From Verpa conica (Eukaryota > Ascomycota > Pezizomycetes > Pezizales > Morchellaceae), in assembly GCA_033030425.1 (NCBI GenBank), contig JAUFSD010000017.1:1428333-1492332 (forward strand): DNA of 64,000 bases, given 5' to 3'. Below the pieces are notes generated by a model, which was given only the letters and a program-made list of their open reading frames with translations, searched no databases and was not told the DNA's origin. Shown in pieces: positions 1 through 10,783 of the stretch. Each line of letters opens with the position of its first letter. Position 1 is the stretch's first letter. The position numbers and the translations under genes are program-made.

Positions 1-48
1 CCAAGAGTATCAATTAGTTGAACAGAGCTAGCCCTTTATAAGAGAACC

Positions 49-891
49 TCACCCTTGATAAACCTCCTGACCCACTCGTGAATCTACCGTACTTGTAGCA
101 GTGCTCGGGGACCCTACCTCTAAGGATTCCTCCTCTTCACCCATACTGCCCGCTCTACCTGTCCTATACACCCTATTAGGAGCTTGTTGTATAAGTTCAT
201 GAGCAGCGCGCTCATCTTCAGCCTGCTTCTTCTTCTTCTGTTCTTTACGATGATTACGATAGACCAGACCAGTGAGGAGGCTCATAAAAATCCTGATCAC
301 AGATCTATCAGTAATATTTCTAGCTAGTTGAGAATAAATAAATTACATACGTCATGGGGACGAGGTAACTGAGTATCTTTGTTAGACCCTCGCATTTCCT
401 GATCTTACATTCGTCGATGCCATACCCATTATATCTCCAGACCGCCAGACCAACCCTATACACACACAATAGAAAGTTAGTACGTGTGTCCAACTCCCAC
501 TAGCTGAACATAGGTAACTAACCAGAGCATTATGCATGTAAACTCTAGTACGAATGTCGCGATCAACCTTCCCCTGTCGTTTGACAGATTGATTGGAGTG
601 GGGAATTTATATAAGAGCGTGATGATCGGAAGAATGATCACGTTAAAAGCACCCTAGTGTAGCATCAGCCAACGGTAAAAAAAAACAAACAGTTATGACA
701 TAGTTAATCTTAAAGGTGTAACTTACACAAGCCGTGACATACCCAAGGTACTTTCTGCCACTTTGCGACATCTGGACGGCCTCCAGAAGTAGAGGATCCA
801 TAAGCAACACAATACCTAGAATGAAGATGACGAGGCCGACAGCCCATTGCGGGATCTGGAGGATGAGTCTAGGCTCGAACAACGTTAGCAA
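49..891 (-). CDS. Fungal multi-pass membrane protein, N-terminus unresolved
   Basis: Four exons join in phase on the minus strand: about 891-727, 653-523, 455-351 and 292-49 (stop). Introns of 73, 67 and 58 nt have donors GTAAGT, GTTAGT and GTATGT, and all end in AG. The product has hydrophobic segments: one in the first exon (WAVGLVIFILGIVLLM), one in the second around FNVIILPIITLLY and another near its end, and a short one in the third. A charged lysine/glutamate-rich cytoplasmic-type tail follows (KEQKKKKQAEDE). This is the layout of small four-helix fungal membrane proteins of unknown role; I cannot name a family. The open frame continues upstream of 891, but I found no initiator ATG whose splicing keeps frame. 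An ATG at 986-984 opens a short exon in the wrong phase for the acceptors I tested. The 5' end is therefore incomplete. Confidence 0.55.
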
Positions 892-986
892 CGGAGGTGT
901 GCTGGTGTTCCGGCACAGGCAATCTTGATGAGTATTTATACTAACAGCGTCCAGTGAATATTTTCATTTCCTAGCTCTGTAGCCAT

Positions 987-3351
987 CTTTTTATCTTGGT
1001 TAAAATGTCTGTACTGCTTTAGAGAATTACTTGAATATGTAAAATACTGCTGACTGAAGAGACAGTAAACTATATAGTTCACGCCACTGGTGTTTAGAAA
1101 CAGACTTGTTACTTTAGCATAGAAAGGCTTGAAGTGTTTCCAAGCGATGCCAATGGTTGACGTGTGGTATAGAGCAGCTTAGGTTGCACATATTTCTTTT
1201 TCGGGGGGCTGTAGAAGGTAGTCTCGCGCAACATTTCACTGCCAAGATACAGTAGGCGGTTTCCGTAACCACGCCTGAATAACTTACTAATGTACAGAGG
1301 GCCAGGAAGTTAAAGTTTTGCAGAGAGGGCTCCTAAGCAGGGTGTTCTTGGAACTTGGAGAGGACGCCCAGAGAACAATATCGTGTTAGCAATAGTACTC
1401 ACACGTCTTATTACGCATCGAAGATATCTTAGCTAGGTGTCTAAAGTCTTAGTAAAGGCTCCTCTATCAAACCTGTAGTATATCATATTTTTGTACTTTT
1501 CTATCATCATGGTACAGAATTTAACATTCTCTTGAGGTAGAGTAGTTGGCTGGCATATCACGAGTAGTTCAAGCCACTCGCTAGACACTGAGTATTGAAT
1601 TTGTTAGTATTACTTAATAGTGACCTAAGCCTATAATTTACCTAAAGTATCTACTTTGCCCAAAAGAATGCATCCTTAAAACAAAGCTAGAACTTGTAGG
1701 GCTTAGCTTCTAATATTCACTACTCTCATCGTGTATATATAGGCTTGACATAGCAGCCCGGAAATATAAAGGGTATGTATCGACGAATATAAGCTCAACA
1801 AATACGAGGGTATGACAAAGACAAAAGAAATCAGTTATAAAAAAAAAAAAAAAAGAGGGTATGACAAAGATACTTCTGTTTATTTTCAACTAGCTAAAAT
1901 ATTGCTGATATATCTATAATCAGGATAAGAAGTAGAAGAAGTGGACTGAGTTTTCATATTATAACCTATGTAATCCTTTATTGTGGAGCGTATATTATAT
2001 CTAGGAATCACGCAATCTACATAGCTGAGACAATAGAGGTGAGTATGGCAACAAGGCAACCCCAACACCTCATGTGAAAGTAAAACCATGCAACAACTAA
2101 ATAAATAGGAGATACATAATTATACATAATTATTTATCAGATACTGGAGAGTAAGTATAGCATTTTAAAATATACATAATAGCCAAGGCCTGTTACCTGT
2201 TCTACTGCATTTATAGACCTATCAATATTTGACCCTTCTAAAGAAGATTAGACTAAAAATCTCTAGAACATATATTATATTCACCAGCACTCTGGGATAT
2301 ATCTTTGAGATAGTGGCTATCTGCTAGATATTTTTGTTTGTATATATCTTTATTGTGCATCAAAATATACTAGATCTTAAAAGCTGGAGTTTTTTTAAAA
2401 AAACCTCATTATATAAAGTTAAGTATATGTCACCCAACACTGACCTCTAAATAATACCATCTGGTATATATAATCTATACTAATATTAGATCATGTCCTG
2501 AAAATGGTGATTTTATATATTAAAAGGCTCTTGTACTTTTTTAGGAGGAACTATGAGTTATAAATAAATAAATACTATGTATTAAATAGAGAATATTCTT
2601 GCCATCAGATCACATGACATCAAATTAAAATTTCTCTCATGTATAGATCTAACCTTTTTCTTTCAATAATTAAAGTTACATATATTCCCAGTACTTGTGG
2701 AATTTATGGTGTGTTGTCAAAGATAGGTAATTTTGGTGTGTTTTGCCAAGACGGCGAATACATTATAGAAATGCGAGTACGTTAGAACTAAAACTACCAC
2801 CACCTGCCTCTAGAAAGACTCTATTAACGGATTACTTTTTCAGTCACCTATAATTTAGGTCACGGTCACCAGTGGATTATAGATAGGAATGACTAATAAT
2901 TTACCTGTGTTGCTCGCTCGCGCTCGCTATCCCTTAAACTGTCACACACAACCGTTTGAGACCGGTATTTCAATGATATACCCCAACCACAACACCTCTA
3001 GATATTATAGAAATTATGCTAGAATATTTATACTACATAAACCAAACTATTATCATTATTCAATGGGCTATATAGCTAGTGGTTGGGTAGTAAGGCTGGA
3101 AAATCGGAGGCTGTGGCAAAGACCGGTCCCGCTCGGGACCGCTGACGGTCTAAGGGATAACCCACAAAATCTCTAGACCGGATAATCTTTCGTTGGGTGG
3201 GTTTTTAAATCCGTTCCTATCCAATTAGCTAGGTGCGGGGTATTTGGGGGGTAGCATGGTTGCCTTAAACGCGTAAGCGCCTTGTCTATAGCTAGCTCCC
3301 GTAACCTCAACACATTCAAGATCAACTAGTCTTTGCGAAATTAATACAACA
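987..3351. other. AT-rich intergenic stretch
   Basis: I see no supportable gene in this stretch. It is AT-rich with many TATA/ATAT runs. It holds a small retroposition scar at 1806-1870, listed separately. The short open frames around 1886-2089 and 2889-3176 lack domain features and splice partners. Confidence 0.5.
1806..1870 (+). mobile_element. Mini retroposed insert with poly-A tail and 16-bp target duplication
   Basis: The 16-bp sequence GAGGGTATGACAAAGA occurs at 1806-1821 and again, identical, at 1855-1870. Between the copies lies a 33-nt insert (1822-1854) that ends in a run of about 16 A. A long target-site duplication plus an oligo-A tail is the signature of target-primed reverse transcription. 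I infer a severely 5'-truncated insertion made by LINE machinery. The source RNA cannot be identified from 17 nt of non-A sequence. Confidence 0.6.
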
Positions 3352-5240
3352 ATGTCATTTGGTTTCGGTGTTGGCGACTTTGCTGGGTCATTGCAGCTAG
3401 CTTGGCTTCTCTACACTAACTGTTACAAAGTCGCCAAAGGCGCTCCTCAAGACTTCAGAGCACTTATCCAAGAGATAAACACATTGCATAGCTCTATAAA
3501 ACTTCTTGAGGAAGAGGCCACAAACCCAAACTCAACTCTAGTGCGTGCTGGGCAGGACCGTGTTGATATGGTGAAAAGAATCATGAGTCAGGTCGATATA
3601 ACGCTGGAGGATCTAGAAAAACATGCGAAAAAGTATGAAAAGTTGGGCAAAGCACACTCGAGCAGCGTAAGAAAGTGGTGGACGGGGGTAAAGTGGTCTG
3701 CTGAAGCCTCGGACCTAGACGCACTACGAAACAAGGTGCGTATTTGGAACGCCCTACCAAGGACATTACTGATTCGCTTTATGTAGTTGGTTTATCATAA
3801 TGGAGTTATTAGTCTACTCTTAACCTCATGCGGAAAGTAAGATTCGCCTTTACATAGTTTATAATCAGATATTGACAGAAACCACTACAGTTCCTCACTA
3901 CAACGCCTCGAGTCATTAGCCCTAAAGGTTGATAAAGGGGTTAATGATATCAAAGGCATGATCCGAAGTTCCGAGGCGCCTATGATCTCGACTATTGAGG
4001 GCGATAGAGTTTTCACAATATCCCTTAGTGTAACATTGATGAAGAATGCTGAAGTTAGGCGGAAATGGTCGGCTATTGGTGTTGAAGAATGGATTCAAGG
4101 GGGTAGTTGGTGGTTGCTGAAGGTATTGGGTTAATTCTCTTGATACGAGCATCATCATAGCCTCAGGGCTACATTTGATTAATTGAGGAAAACAAAAACA
4201 AAACAATAATCTTGATAAGAGCACCATCCACTGACTAGCTAACGAATACCAATAGTCACAAATGAGCCTCTATACAGGGTTGCCACCAAATCGCAAGATC
4301 ACTCAGCAGGGCTATGCCGACCTCATCAAGGCCGCCTGGATTCTGATTGATATTATTACACGACACCCACAATTAGACTACCTGGAGACAAGTATGGGGT
4401 ATGGTGTGGAACTACTTGCAGAGGTTAGTACCGGTGTCTACTTATTAGTTAAAATCGTTGATGGCTCAACTAAATCTACTAGACAATACGAAGGGAACTT
4501 CAAAATATCAACACTTTGGGTCTTCAGAAACCGAGCTTTGAAGATCTAAATACTTGTGATCTAGCAATATGGGAAACACAAGCAAAAGAACCCACACTAC
4601 AACCAGGGGGAAAGACACTTAGCTTAGGCTTAAGCTACCAAGCATGGATGACCGAGCATGAACATGTGCTTTTCCAACGGTACCTTCAAACCCCTTATGT
4701 ACCGTGAATCATGCTAAGAACTCAGATTTGTATATTATCAACCAAATAACTATACGGAAATAACGCCCTGTATCGTCTTATTTTTGATTGATAAGAAGGA
4801 TAAAAAGGCACGAGTAGTTTTGAGGGACCAGAGCTGGGTTACCTTAGCGACATTTATTGGTATATCCTCATAACCCCAAGTTTACCGTTGTCTCTCCCCC
4901 TAACATCACTTTAGTAGGAAGTATGAGCCCAAAACCTGCTGATAACGTCTTACAAATTGAAGACCAAAAAATACAATTTTCAACATCTCAAGGTATACAC
5001 TCCTGTCACCGAACCCTTATTCTTTAGAGTATTTGACCCTGCACGAACCGGCACCCTCGATATTGATTCTATAAATCTCATGGCTCGTGTGCCAAAGGTC
5101 TATATGGCCAAACCATGAATTTATCAGAGTAAACGTCAAGGGTAGCAAGTTAGTACAGGGCCCTAGCACCCTACACGTTCTGGAGGGGTTTAACATTAGA
5201 TTCAGATGTACAACACCTTTGTTCGATTTCGGAAGCAACT
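3352..5240 (+). CDS. N-terminal exons of a STAND-like ankyrin protein (HeLo/SesA-like domain)
   Basis: The ATG at 3352 opens a domain starting MSFGFGVGDF, typical of fungal NLR/ankyrin proteins (HeLo-like/SesA N-terminal group). Exons join in phase: 3352-3735, 3787-3836, 3879-4122, 4256-4423, 4483-4679, 4726-4859 and 4915-4992. Introns are 51, 42, 133, 59, 46 and 55 nt; donors include GTGCGT, GTAAGA and GTTAGT, and branch-like CTGAT, CTAAC and GCTAAG motifs are present. The helical first exon spans about 128 residues. Family members use this region for homotypic signalling or cell-death execution. Beyond 4992 the reading becomes inconsistent: the best frame meets TAA at 5072-5074, resumes, then stops at 5238-5240, one frame away from the ankyrin exon. 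Either splicing is unresolved or the middle of the gene is decaying. The ankyrin array downstream is most likely part of the same gene. Confidence 0.65.
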
Positions 5241-5288
5241 GAAGAATACTTCTTTTATTGCAAACTTAGTAACAATAACCTGAAGACC

Positions 5289-8033
5289 TTGCAGGCATTC
5301 ATTTTGCTTTTATCTATAAAAAATAAGTACAAAGATGTGGTTGAACGACTACTCGCAGATGAGAATAACCAGGACTTGGAATTGTCAACATCTCACGATG
5401 CAAGCTTTTCAGATAAAATACAACTTGAGGCTCAGAAACTAGCTTTGCAGTTCATGAAAAACGGTTTTCACGACGACGTCGATTTGCACAAGAATGAGAA
5501 CAGCCACGAAACCCTGCTCTCTTGGGCCATAACACAACGATTTAGCGCAATTGCAATTATCTTGGCAGAAGGGAAAGGTGTATTGACAAACGAGGAAGAG
5601 ATTTATGCATGTTCATGCCTGCATAATGCTGCGCGTAATGGAGACGTGAAGTTATTGAGGTTGTTCTTGTCAGAGCATGGGGCTGACATGAACATTGAGG
5701 ACGACGATGGATGGACGGCGTTAGAGCTGGCAATCTGGAATGGGCGAGCGGCAGTTGTCAAAGTGCTTCTGGAGCTAGGCGCAGTATTGATAGATCGGTA
5801 TCACAATGGCCTTACAGGGTTGCAGGCATCAGCTGGCGGGGGACATCAGACTGTGGTTGACAACCTGCTTGAGATTAGTGTCGATGTCAACACTCCAGCT
5901 GCATATAACGGTGGGCGCACCGCATTACAGGCAGCAGCCGGCGGAGGACACATGAATATGGTTAACAGGCTTCTTGAGGTCGGTGCGGATGTCGATGCTC
6001 CAGCTGCATATAGGAATGGATGGACGGCATTGCAAGCAGCAGCCAGTGAAGGTCATATGGATATAGTTAATAGACTACTCATAGCCGGCGCCGATATCAA
6101 CGCACCGCCCTCAAAGCATAATGGGCGCACAGCATTGCAGGCAGCAGCTGGTGGAGGGCACACAGCTGTAGTTGAAAGACTACTCGAAGCCGGTGCAGAT
6201 ACCAACACTCCATCACCAAGTTACGGCGGGCTCACGGCATTACAGGCGGCCGCTGGTGGGGGACATATAACTGTGATCAACAAGCTTCTTGAAGCTGGCG
6301 CAGATATCAACGCTTCACCCTCAAGCCATGAAGGGCTCACGGCATTGCAAGCAGCGGCTAGTGGGGGTTATCTAGATATAGTTGACAAGTTTCTCGGACT
6401 CGGTGCCGATGTCAACGCCCCGCCTTCAAGCCATAGCGGACACACAGCATTACAGGCAGCAGTTGGTGGGGGACATACAACTGTAGTCGACAGACTTCTC
6501 GAAGCCGGTGCTGATATCAATGCCCCAGCTACAGATGGTGGACGCACGGCATTGCAAGTGGCGGCCGGAAGAGGTGATATGGCTATAGTCAACAAGTTGC
6601 TCGAAGCCGGTGCTAATGTCAACGCTCCACCCTCGACCCATAACGGACGCACGGCACTGCAAGCCGCAGCCGGTGGAGGGTATTTAGCTGTAGTTGAAAG
6701 GTTACTCGAAGCCGGTGCTGATCCCAAAACCCCAGCTGCAGATTTTGGACGTACAGCATTACAGGCAGCGGCTGGTGGGGGGCATATAGCTGTAGTCAAT
6801 AGGCTTCTTGAAGTCTGTGCGGGTGTCAATGCTCCACCTTCAAGTCATGAAGGACTTACGGCATTGCAAGCAGCGGCTAGTGGGGGGTATATATCTACCG
6901 TCTCTAGGCTGCTCGAAGCCGGTGCGAATGTCAATTACCCAATCCCATGGCGCGGCGGACGGACGGCATTGCAAGCAGCGGCCTATGGAGGCCATGTATC
7001 TGTAGTCAATAAGCTACTCGAAGCTCATGCTGATGTCAATGCTCCAGCGGTATATAGGAATGGATGGACGGCACTGCAGGCAGCAGCCAGCGGAGGGCAC
7101 ATGGTTATAGTCAACAGGCTACTCGAAGCCGGTGCCGATGTCAACGCTCCGGCTGCATCTATAGGTGGACGCACTGCACTGCAGGCGGCTGCAGGTGGAG
7201 GACACATGGCTATATTAGTTAGGCTTCTTGAAGCCGGTGCTAGTGTCAACTCTCTTGCTGCGACTGAAAGTGGATGTACAGCATTGCAAGCCGCAGCCGG
7301 TGGAGGACATATGGCTGTGATCAACAAGCTACTCGAGGGTGGTGCTAATGTCAATACTCCAGCTGGAGATGAAGACGGGCGCACAGCATTGCAGGCGGCA
7401 GTCTACGGAGGGCACATAGCCGTAGTCGACAGACTGCTCGGAGCCGGTGCTAGTCCCAACGCTCCATCTTCAAGCAAGAGGGGCGGATGTACAGCATTAC
7501 ATGCGGCAGCCAGTGGGGGACGCCTGGATATACTCAATAAACTTCTCGAAGCCGGTGCTGACATCAACACTCCTGCTGCATATGCTGGTGGACTTACGGC
7601 ATTGCAAGCGGCAGCCGGCAAAGGACATATGGCTGTGGTTAACAGATTGCTCGGAGCCGGCGCTCGTGTCAACGCTCAAGCTGCAGAAAACGGAGGACGC
7701 ACAGCATTGCAAGCAGCAGCCGGTGGAGGGCATATAGCTGTGGTCAATAAGCTACTTAGAATTGGTGCTAGTGTGAATACTCCAGCGGCACCTATCAGTG
7801 GGCGCACTGCATTGCAAGCGGCAGCCAGTGGAGGGCATATGGCTGTCATCCTCAGACTACTCAAAGCCGGCGCTCATGTGAATGCTCAACCCTCAAACCA
7901 TGACGGATGTACAGCATTGCAGGCGGCAGCCAACGGGGGTCACATAGCTGTAGTCAATAAGCTGCTCCAAGCTGGTGCAGTATGGTACCACCCCAAGGAA
8001 AGTGCCTTCTTCAATAATCTAAAGCTAATCTAG
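5289..8033 (+). CDS. Ankyrin-repeat array exon (about 23 repeats)
   Basis: This is one uninterrupted frame of about 914 codons ending at TAG 8031-8033. The 5' codon at 5289 is TTG, not ATG. The frame is open from 5154, and TTGCAG at 5289-5294 could also be a splice acceptor. The first internal ATG is at 5454, so the frame probably continues from the exons starting at 3352. About 120 N-terminal residues lead into two divergent ankyrin repeats. Then come 21 repeats of 33-36 residues, nearly all carrying GxTALQAAA, GGGHxAVV and LLEAGADVNAP-type blocks. Ankyrin arrays are protein-binding scaffolds; in fungal STAND-like proteins they act as the sensor region. The last repeat breaks off into a short tail ending NNLKLI. 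Repeat uniformity at the DNA level suggests recent duplication or homogenisation. Confidence 0.85.
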   Translation: MQAFILLLSIKNKYKDVVERLLADENNQDLELSTSHDASFSDKIQLEAQKLALQFMKNGFHDDVDLHKNENSHETLLSWAITQRFSAIAIILAEGKGVLTNEEEIYACSCLHNAARNGDVKLLRLFLSEHGADMNIEDDDGWTALELAIWNGRAAVVKVLLELGAVLIDRYHNGLTGLQASAGGGHQTVVDNLLEISVDVNTPAAYNGGRTALQAAAGGGHMNMVNRLLEVGADVDAPAAYRNGWTALQAAASEGHMDIVNRLLIAGADINAPPSKHNGRTALQAAAGGGHTAVVERLLEAGADTNTPSPSYGGLTALQAAAGGGHITVINKLLEAGADINASPSSHEGLTALQAAASGGYLDIVDKFLGLGADVNAPPSSHSGHTALQAAVGGGHTTVVDRLLEAGADINAPATDGGRTALQVAAGRGDMAIVNKLLEAGANVNAPPSTHNGRTALQAAAGGGYLAVVERLLEAGADPKTPAADFGRTALQAAAGGGHIAVVNRLLEVCAGVNAPPSSHEGLTALQAAASGGYISTVSRLLEAGANVNYPIPWRGGRTALQAAAYGGHVSVVNKLLEAHADVNAPAVYRNGWTALQAAASGGHMVIVNRLLEAGADVNAPAASIGGRTALQAAAGGGHMAILVRLLEAGASVNSLAATESGCTALQAAAGGGHMAVINKLLEGGANVNTPAGDEDGRTALQAAVYGGHIAVVDRLLGAGASPNAPSSSKRGGCTALHAAASGGRLDILNKLLEAGADINTPAAYAGGLTALQAAAGKGHMAVVNRLLGAGARVNAQAAENGGRTALQAAAGGGHIAVVNKLLRIGASVNTPAAPISGRTALQAAASGGHMAVILRLLKAGAHVNAQPSNHDGCTALQAAANGGHIAVVNKLLQAGAVWYHPKESAFFNNLKLI

Positions 8034-9417
8034 TCCTAGGTCGTAAACTCCTTAACTTATTCGTTTATTTCTCGGTACCTGGTGAGAAGAGCCAAGAATA
8101 GGTCAAGCATGTTGGTATTTCTAGCTAAAAGTTATTTTGTTTCAGAGTAACAATCAAACTTTGCTCTATTAAATGGCTGAAATATTTCCCACAAACTGTC
8201 ATCTCGCGTGGGATTCAATAGTTAGAAGTCACTTTTGTCACGTCAGTAAATAAGAATTTTCCTATGGCTACTTTATTAAGGGCTCTATGTTACCTAATTT
8301 ATAAAGGCTAGTAAAGCACGTAGGTTTCCCCCTCTCTCTAGGCCCTATAGTTCATTCCTTCTCAACGCTTCCCTAGAAAAAACCCAACCCTAACCCTTTC
8401 GCTATATGATCTTTTTTCTTGTTTTCCTCATTAATTACATGAGCCTTGGGCACTATAATATAAATGGCTCCATTTATTAATTTATTAATTAACCGTTTTA
8501 CAAACCAGCCTTCTAGCCATGTCAATTACACAAAATACAAAAATAAAGAAAAATATAAAGAGCCCTATCTCTTCTTATCCCTCTATTTCATTGCCACTAT
8601 CTCTAACTTCCCCTAAAAACTTTTTCCTTTCTGCCTTTTTTTATTTTTGTTTCTAATAGTAAATAGCCCCTAGTTCACTCTCAAATCTAAACCGACCCAT
8701 CTTCCTTCAAATAGCGACCGCTCTAGACTCATGGTATATAGGGGTCCTCCTTCTACTGTAGCATAGCCTTGTACTCCCTATTCCCTAGCTTCATTATCAT
8801 CCTCGCACCCTTACCACACCCGAGTTAACCTACCATTCCGAAACCCACCTCCGTTAGTTAGCCGACTAAGCCTATCTTATTGGCTGTAATCCGACGACTT
8901 ATACAATAAAGCCCTGGCAACGCCGAAATCCCCCTAAGTGTCTTCTTAATGCTATAATGGACTTCGGCTACTTGTTCCATATAAAGGTAGATACATAATA
9001 CCACTAGTCTATTTACCAAGTAGTCACCATCACTATGTATCACGACTAATACTCCCACTTCAACCCCCCCCCCCTTCCGCCTTCCTCACCTAAAATTAAT
9101 AAGAAAAGCACAGTCGAGGAATATCATGTGACCTTGAGGTACTCAAAAAAGTAAGAATAAGTGAACAGAAAAAGTAGAACATATGTTTTTTAAGTAATAT
9201 ACAATTAGAATGAAACAAAGAATTCACACAAAAAAATAGATAAAAACGCTCCCAAAAAAAAAAAAAAACTCAATAATGCAATCCCGCCCCTAAGAAAAGA
9301 AATGTTTTTAAATATGACAAAGTAAAATTCTTAAAAGAGAAAGATTTTCAGAGAGAGCTCGAGAACCAAACCGCTCTGCAGTATTATTCACAATGGAAAG
9401 ATAAAAGATATTGGAGC
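8034..9417. other. Intergenic region between convergent genes
   Basis: No gene is supported. The stretch is AT-rich, with an A-run near 9255 and an 11-C run at 9064-9074. A telomere-like AACCCAACCCTAACCCT lies at 8381-8397. Genes on both sides point into this region, so it holds two 3' ends. Confidence 0.5.
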
Positions 9418-10783
9418 TTATGTCTGCTTAAGGAAGCCGTTGTTGACGATGATGCTTGGGTCTGGGGAGCTCTTATCGGAAGCGAACTTGAGGGAGGTAG
9501 TGAGGAGGTGTTCCTTCATTGCCTTGGGGTTCTGTGAGAGGCTTGAGTTGAGACCGATATAGTATGCAATAAGGCCACTGACGTCTAATTTGGCTGTTAG
9601 TTACAGTCTAGAACAATATATAGTAGGTGGGGGGGGGGGACTTACGAGGAGCAGCCATGGAAGTACCGGAAATGGTGTTGATGACATTAGACTTTCCGGC
9701 AACATCGATCCAGGTGCTGGTGACATCTTCACCAGGCGCATAAACAGTCACACATCCACCAAAGTTGGAGAATGAAGCGCGCTCGTCGTTGATATTGACT
9801 GCGCCCACACTGACTACGCTGCTACCTTCCTCGTCAATGCTCGCATGCGCTGGGCTCGATGTGCATGAATCCGTGTTGTCATTTCCAGCAGCAACAGAGA
9901 CATGGACTCCCGCTACGGTTGCCTTCTGGAGGACGTCGTCGATGATATCACTGATACCACTGGTTCCCAAGCTCATGCTAATAATAGATCCCTTGAAGTC
10001 CGGCTCAAGCTTCCTTTTATCGTGCTGGTTGATAACGAAATCCACGCCCTTTGAGATACTGGATGAAGTCCCGTTTGTGGGGCTGATGACACGGACGGCG
10101 ATGATGTTGGCCGCTTTTGCAACACCGAATGTTTTTGATGCTGCGGTTCCAGCGCAATGGGTTCCGTGACCCATATCATCGGTGATATTCCCGTCGAAGG
10201 AAAAAGCAAAGGTAGCACGACCGCCAAAATCAGCGTGGTCGACGTTGACACCACTATCGACAATATAGATATCTACACCTTCACCGAGAGAACTTGTAGA
10301 ACCTTCGAATTGGTATTGGAGAAGGTCGAAACTGGCAATAGACGACTCGGCCTCAACTGTTACTGGAGAGGCTTGCGAGATTCTCTTAAGACCCCAAGTA
10401 GCGAATGAAGTATCGTGAAATCTAGCCTGCACTCGTGGCTGGTACTTTCGGAATCCGCCAAGGGTTGTGAGCTTATCAGCGCAGTGACTTGACATTGTTG
10501 CAGAGAAACCCTTGAATGCGCTGTTGTTGTAGACATAAGTAATCTCATCGTCTGCAAGACCCATGGCTGCAATCATTTCATCGAGTGAGCGTGGGTCTTC
10601 TTCATCAAGGATGACGTCCCAACTACCACCGGAGCCGGGTGTTTCATCAAGAGAACTGACGGCCTCGGAAGTGGAATCGGTGGTGGAGTTTGCGGGGCCT
10701 GATTTTCCGCCATGCCCTCTATGGGGGGCTGCAAGCGAGAGGCCGAGCGAAAGGGCAGAAAGGATGGCTATAGAGAACTTCAT
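9418..10783 (-). CDS. Secreted subtilisin-like serine protease (peptidase S8, proteinase K type)
   Basis: ATG at 10783-10781. Exon 1 is 10783-9646, the intron is 9645-9585 (61 nt, GTAAG donor, TTAG acceptor), and exon 2 is 9584-9418 with TAA at 9420-9418. Splicing restores the canonical GTSMAAPHVSG block, which the unspliced frame loses. The product is 434 aa. It has a signal peptide (about residues 1-19), an I9-type inhibitor propeptide (about 50-125), then the catalytic domain. The Asp is D176 in IVDSG, the His is H206 in GHGTHCAGT, the oxyanion Asn is N301 in AAGND, and the Ser is S375. Such enzymes are exported, cleave their own propeptide and degrade extracellular protein for nutrition or host interaction. 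Length and motif spacing are normal, so the gene looks functional. Confidence 0.95.

Noticed and set aside
6368..7864. Long open frames antisense to the ankyrin array
   Set aside because: They mirror the repetitive codons of the real plus-strand repeats and show only Ala/Pro/Ser-rich periodic shadows.
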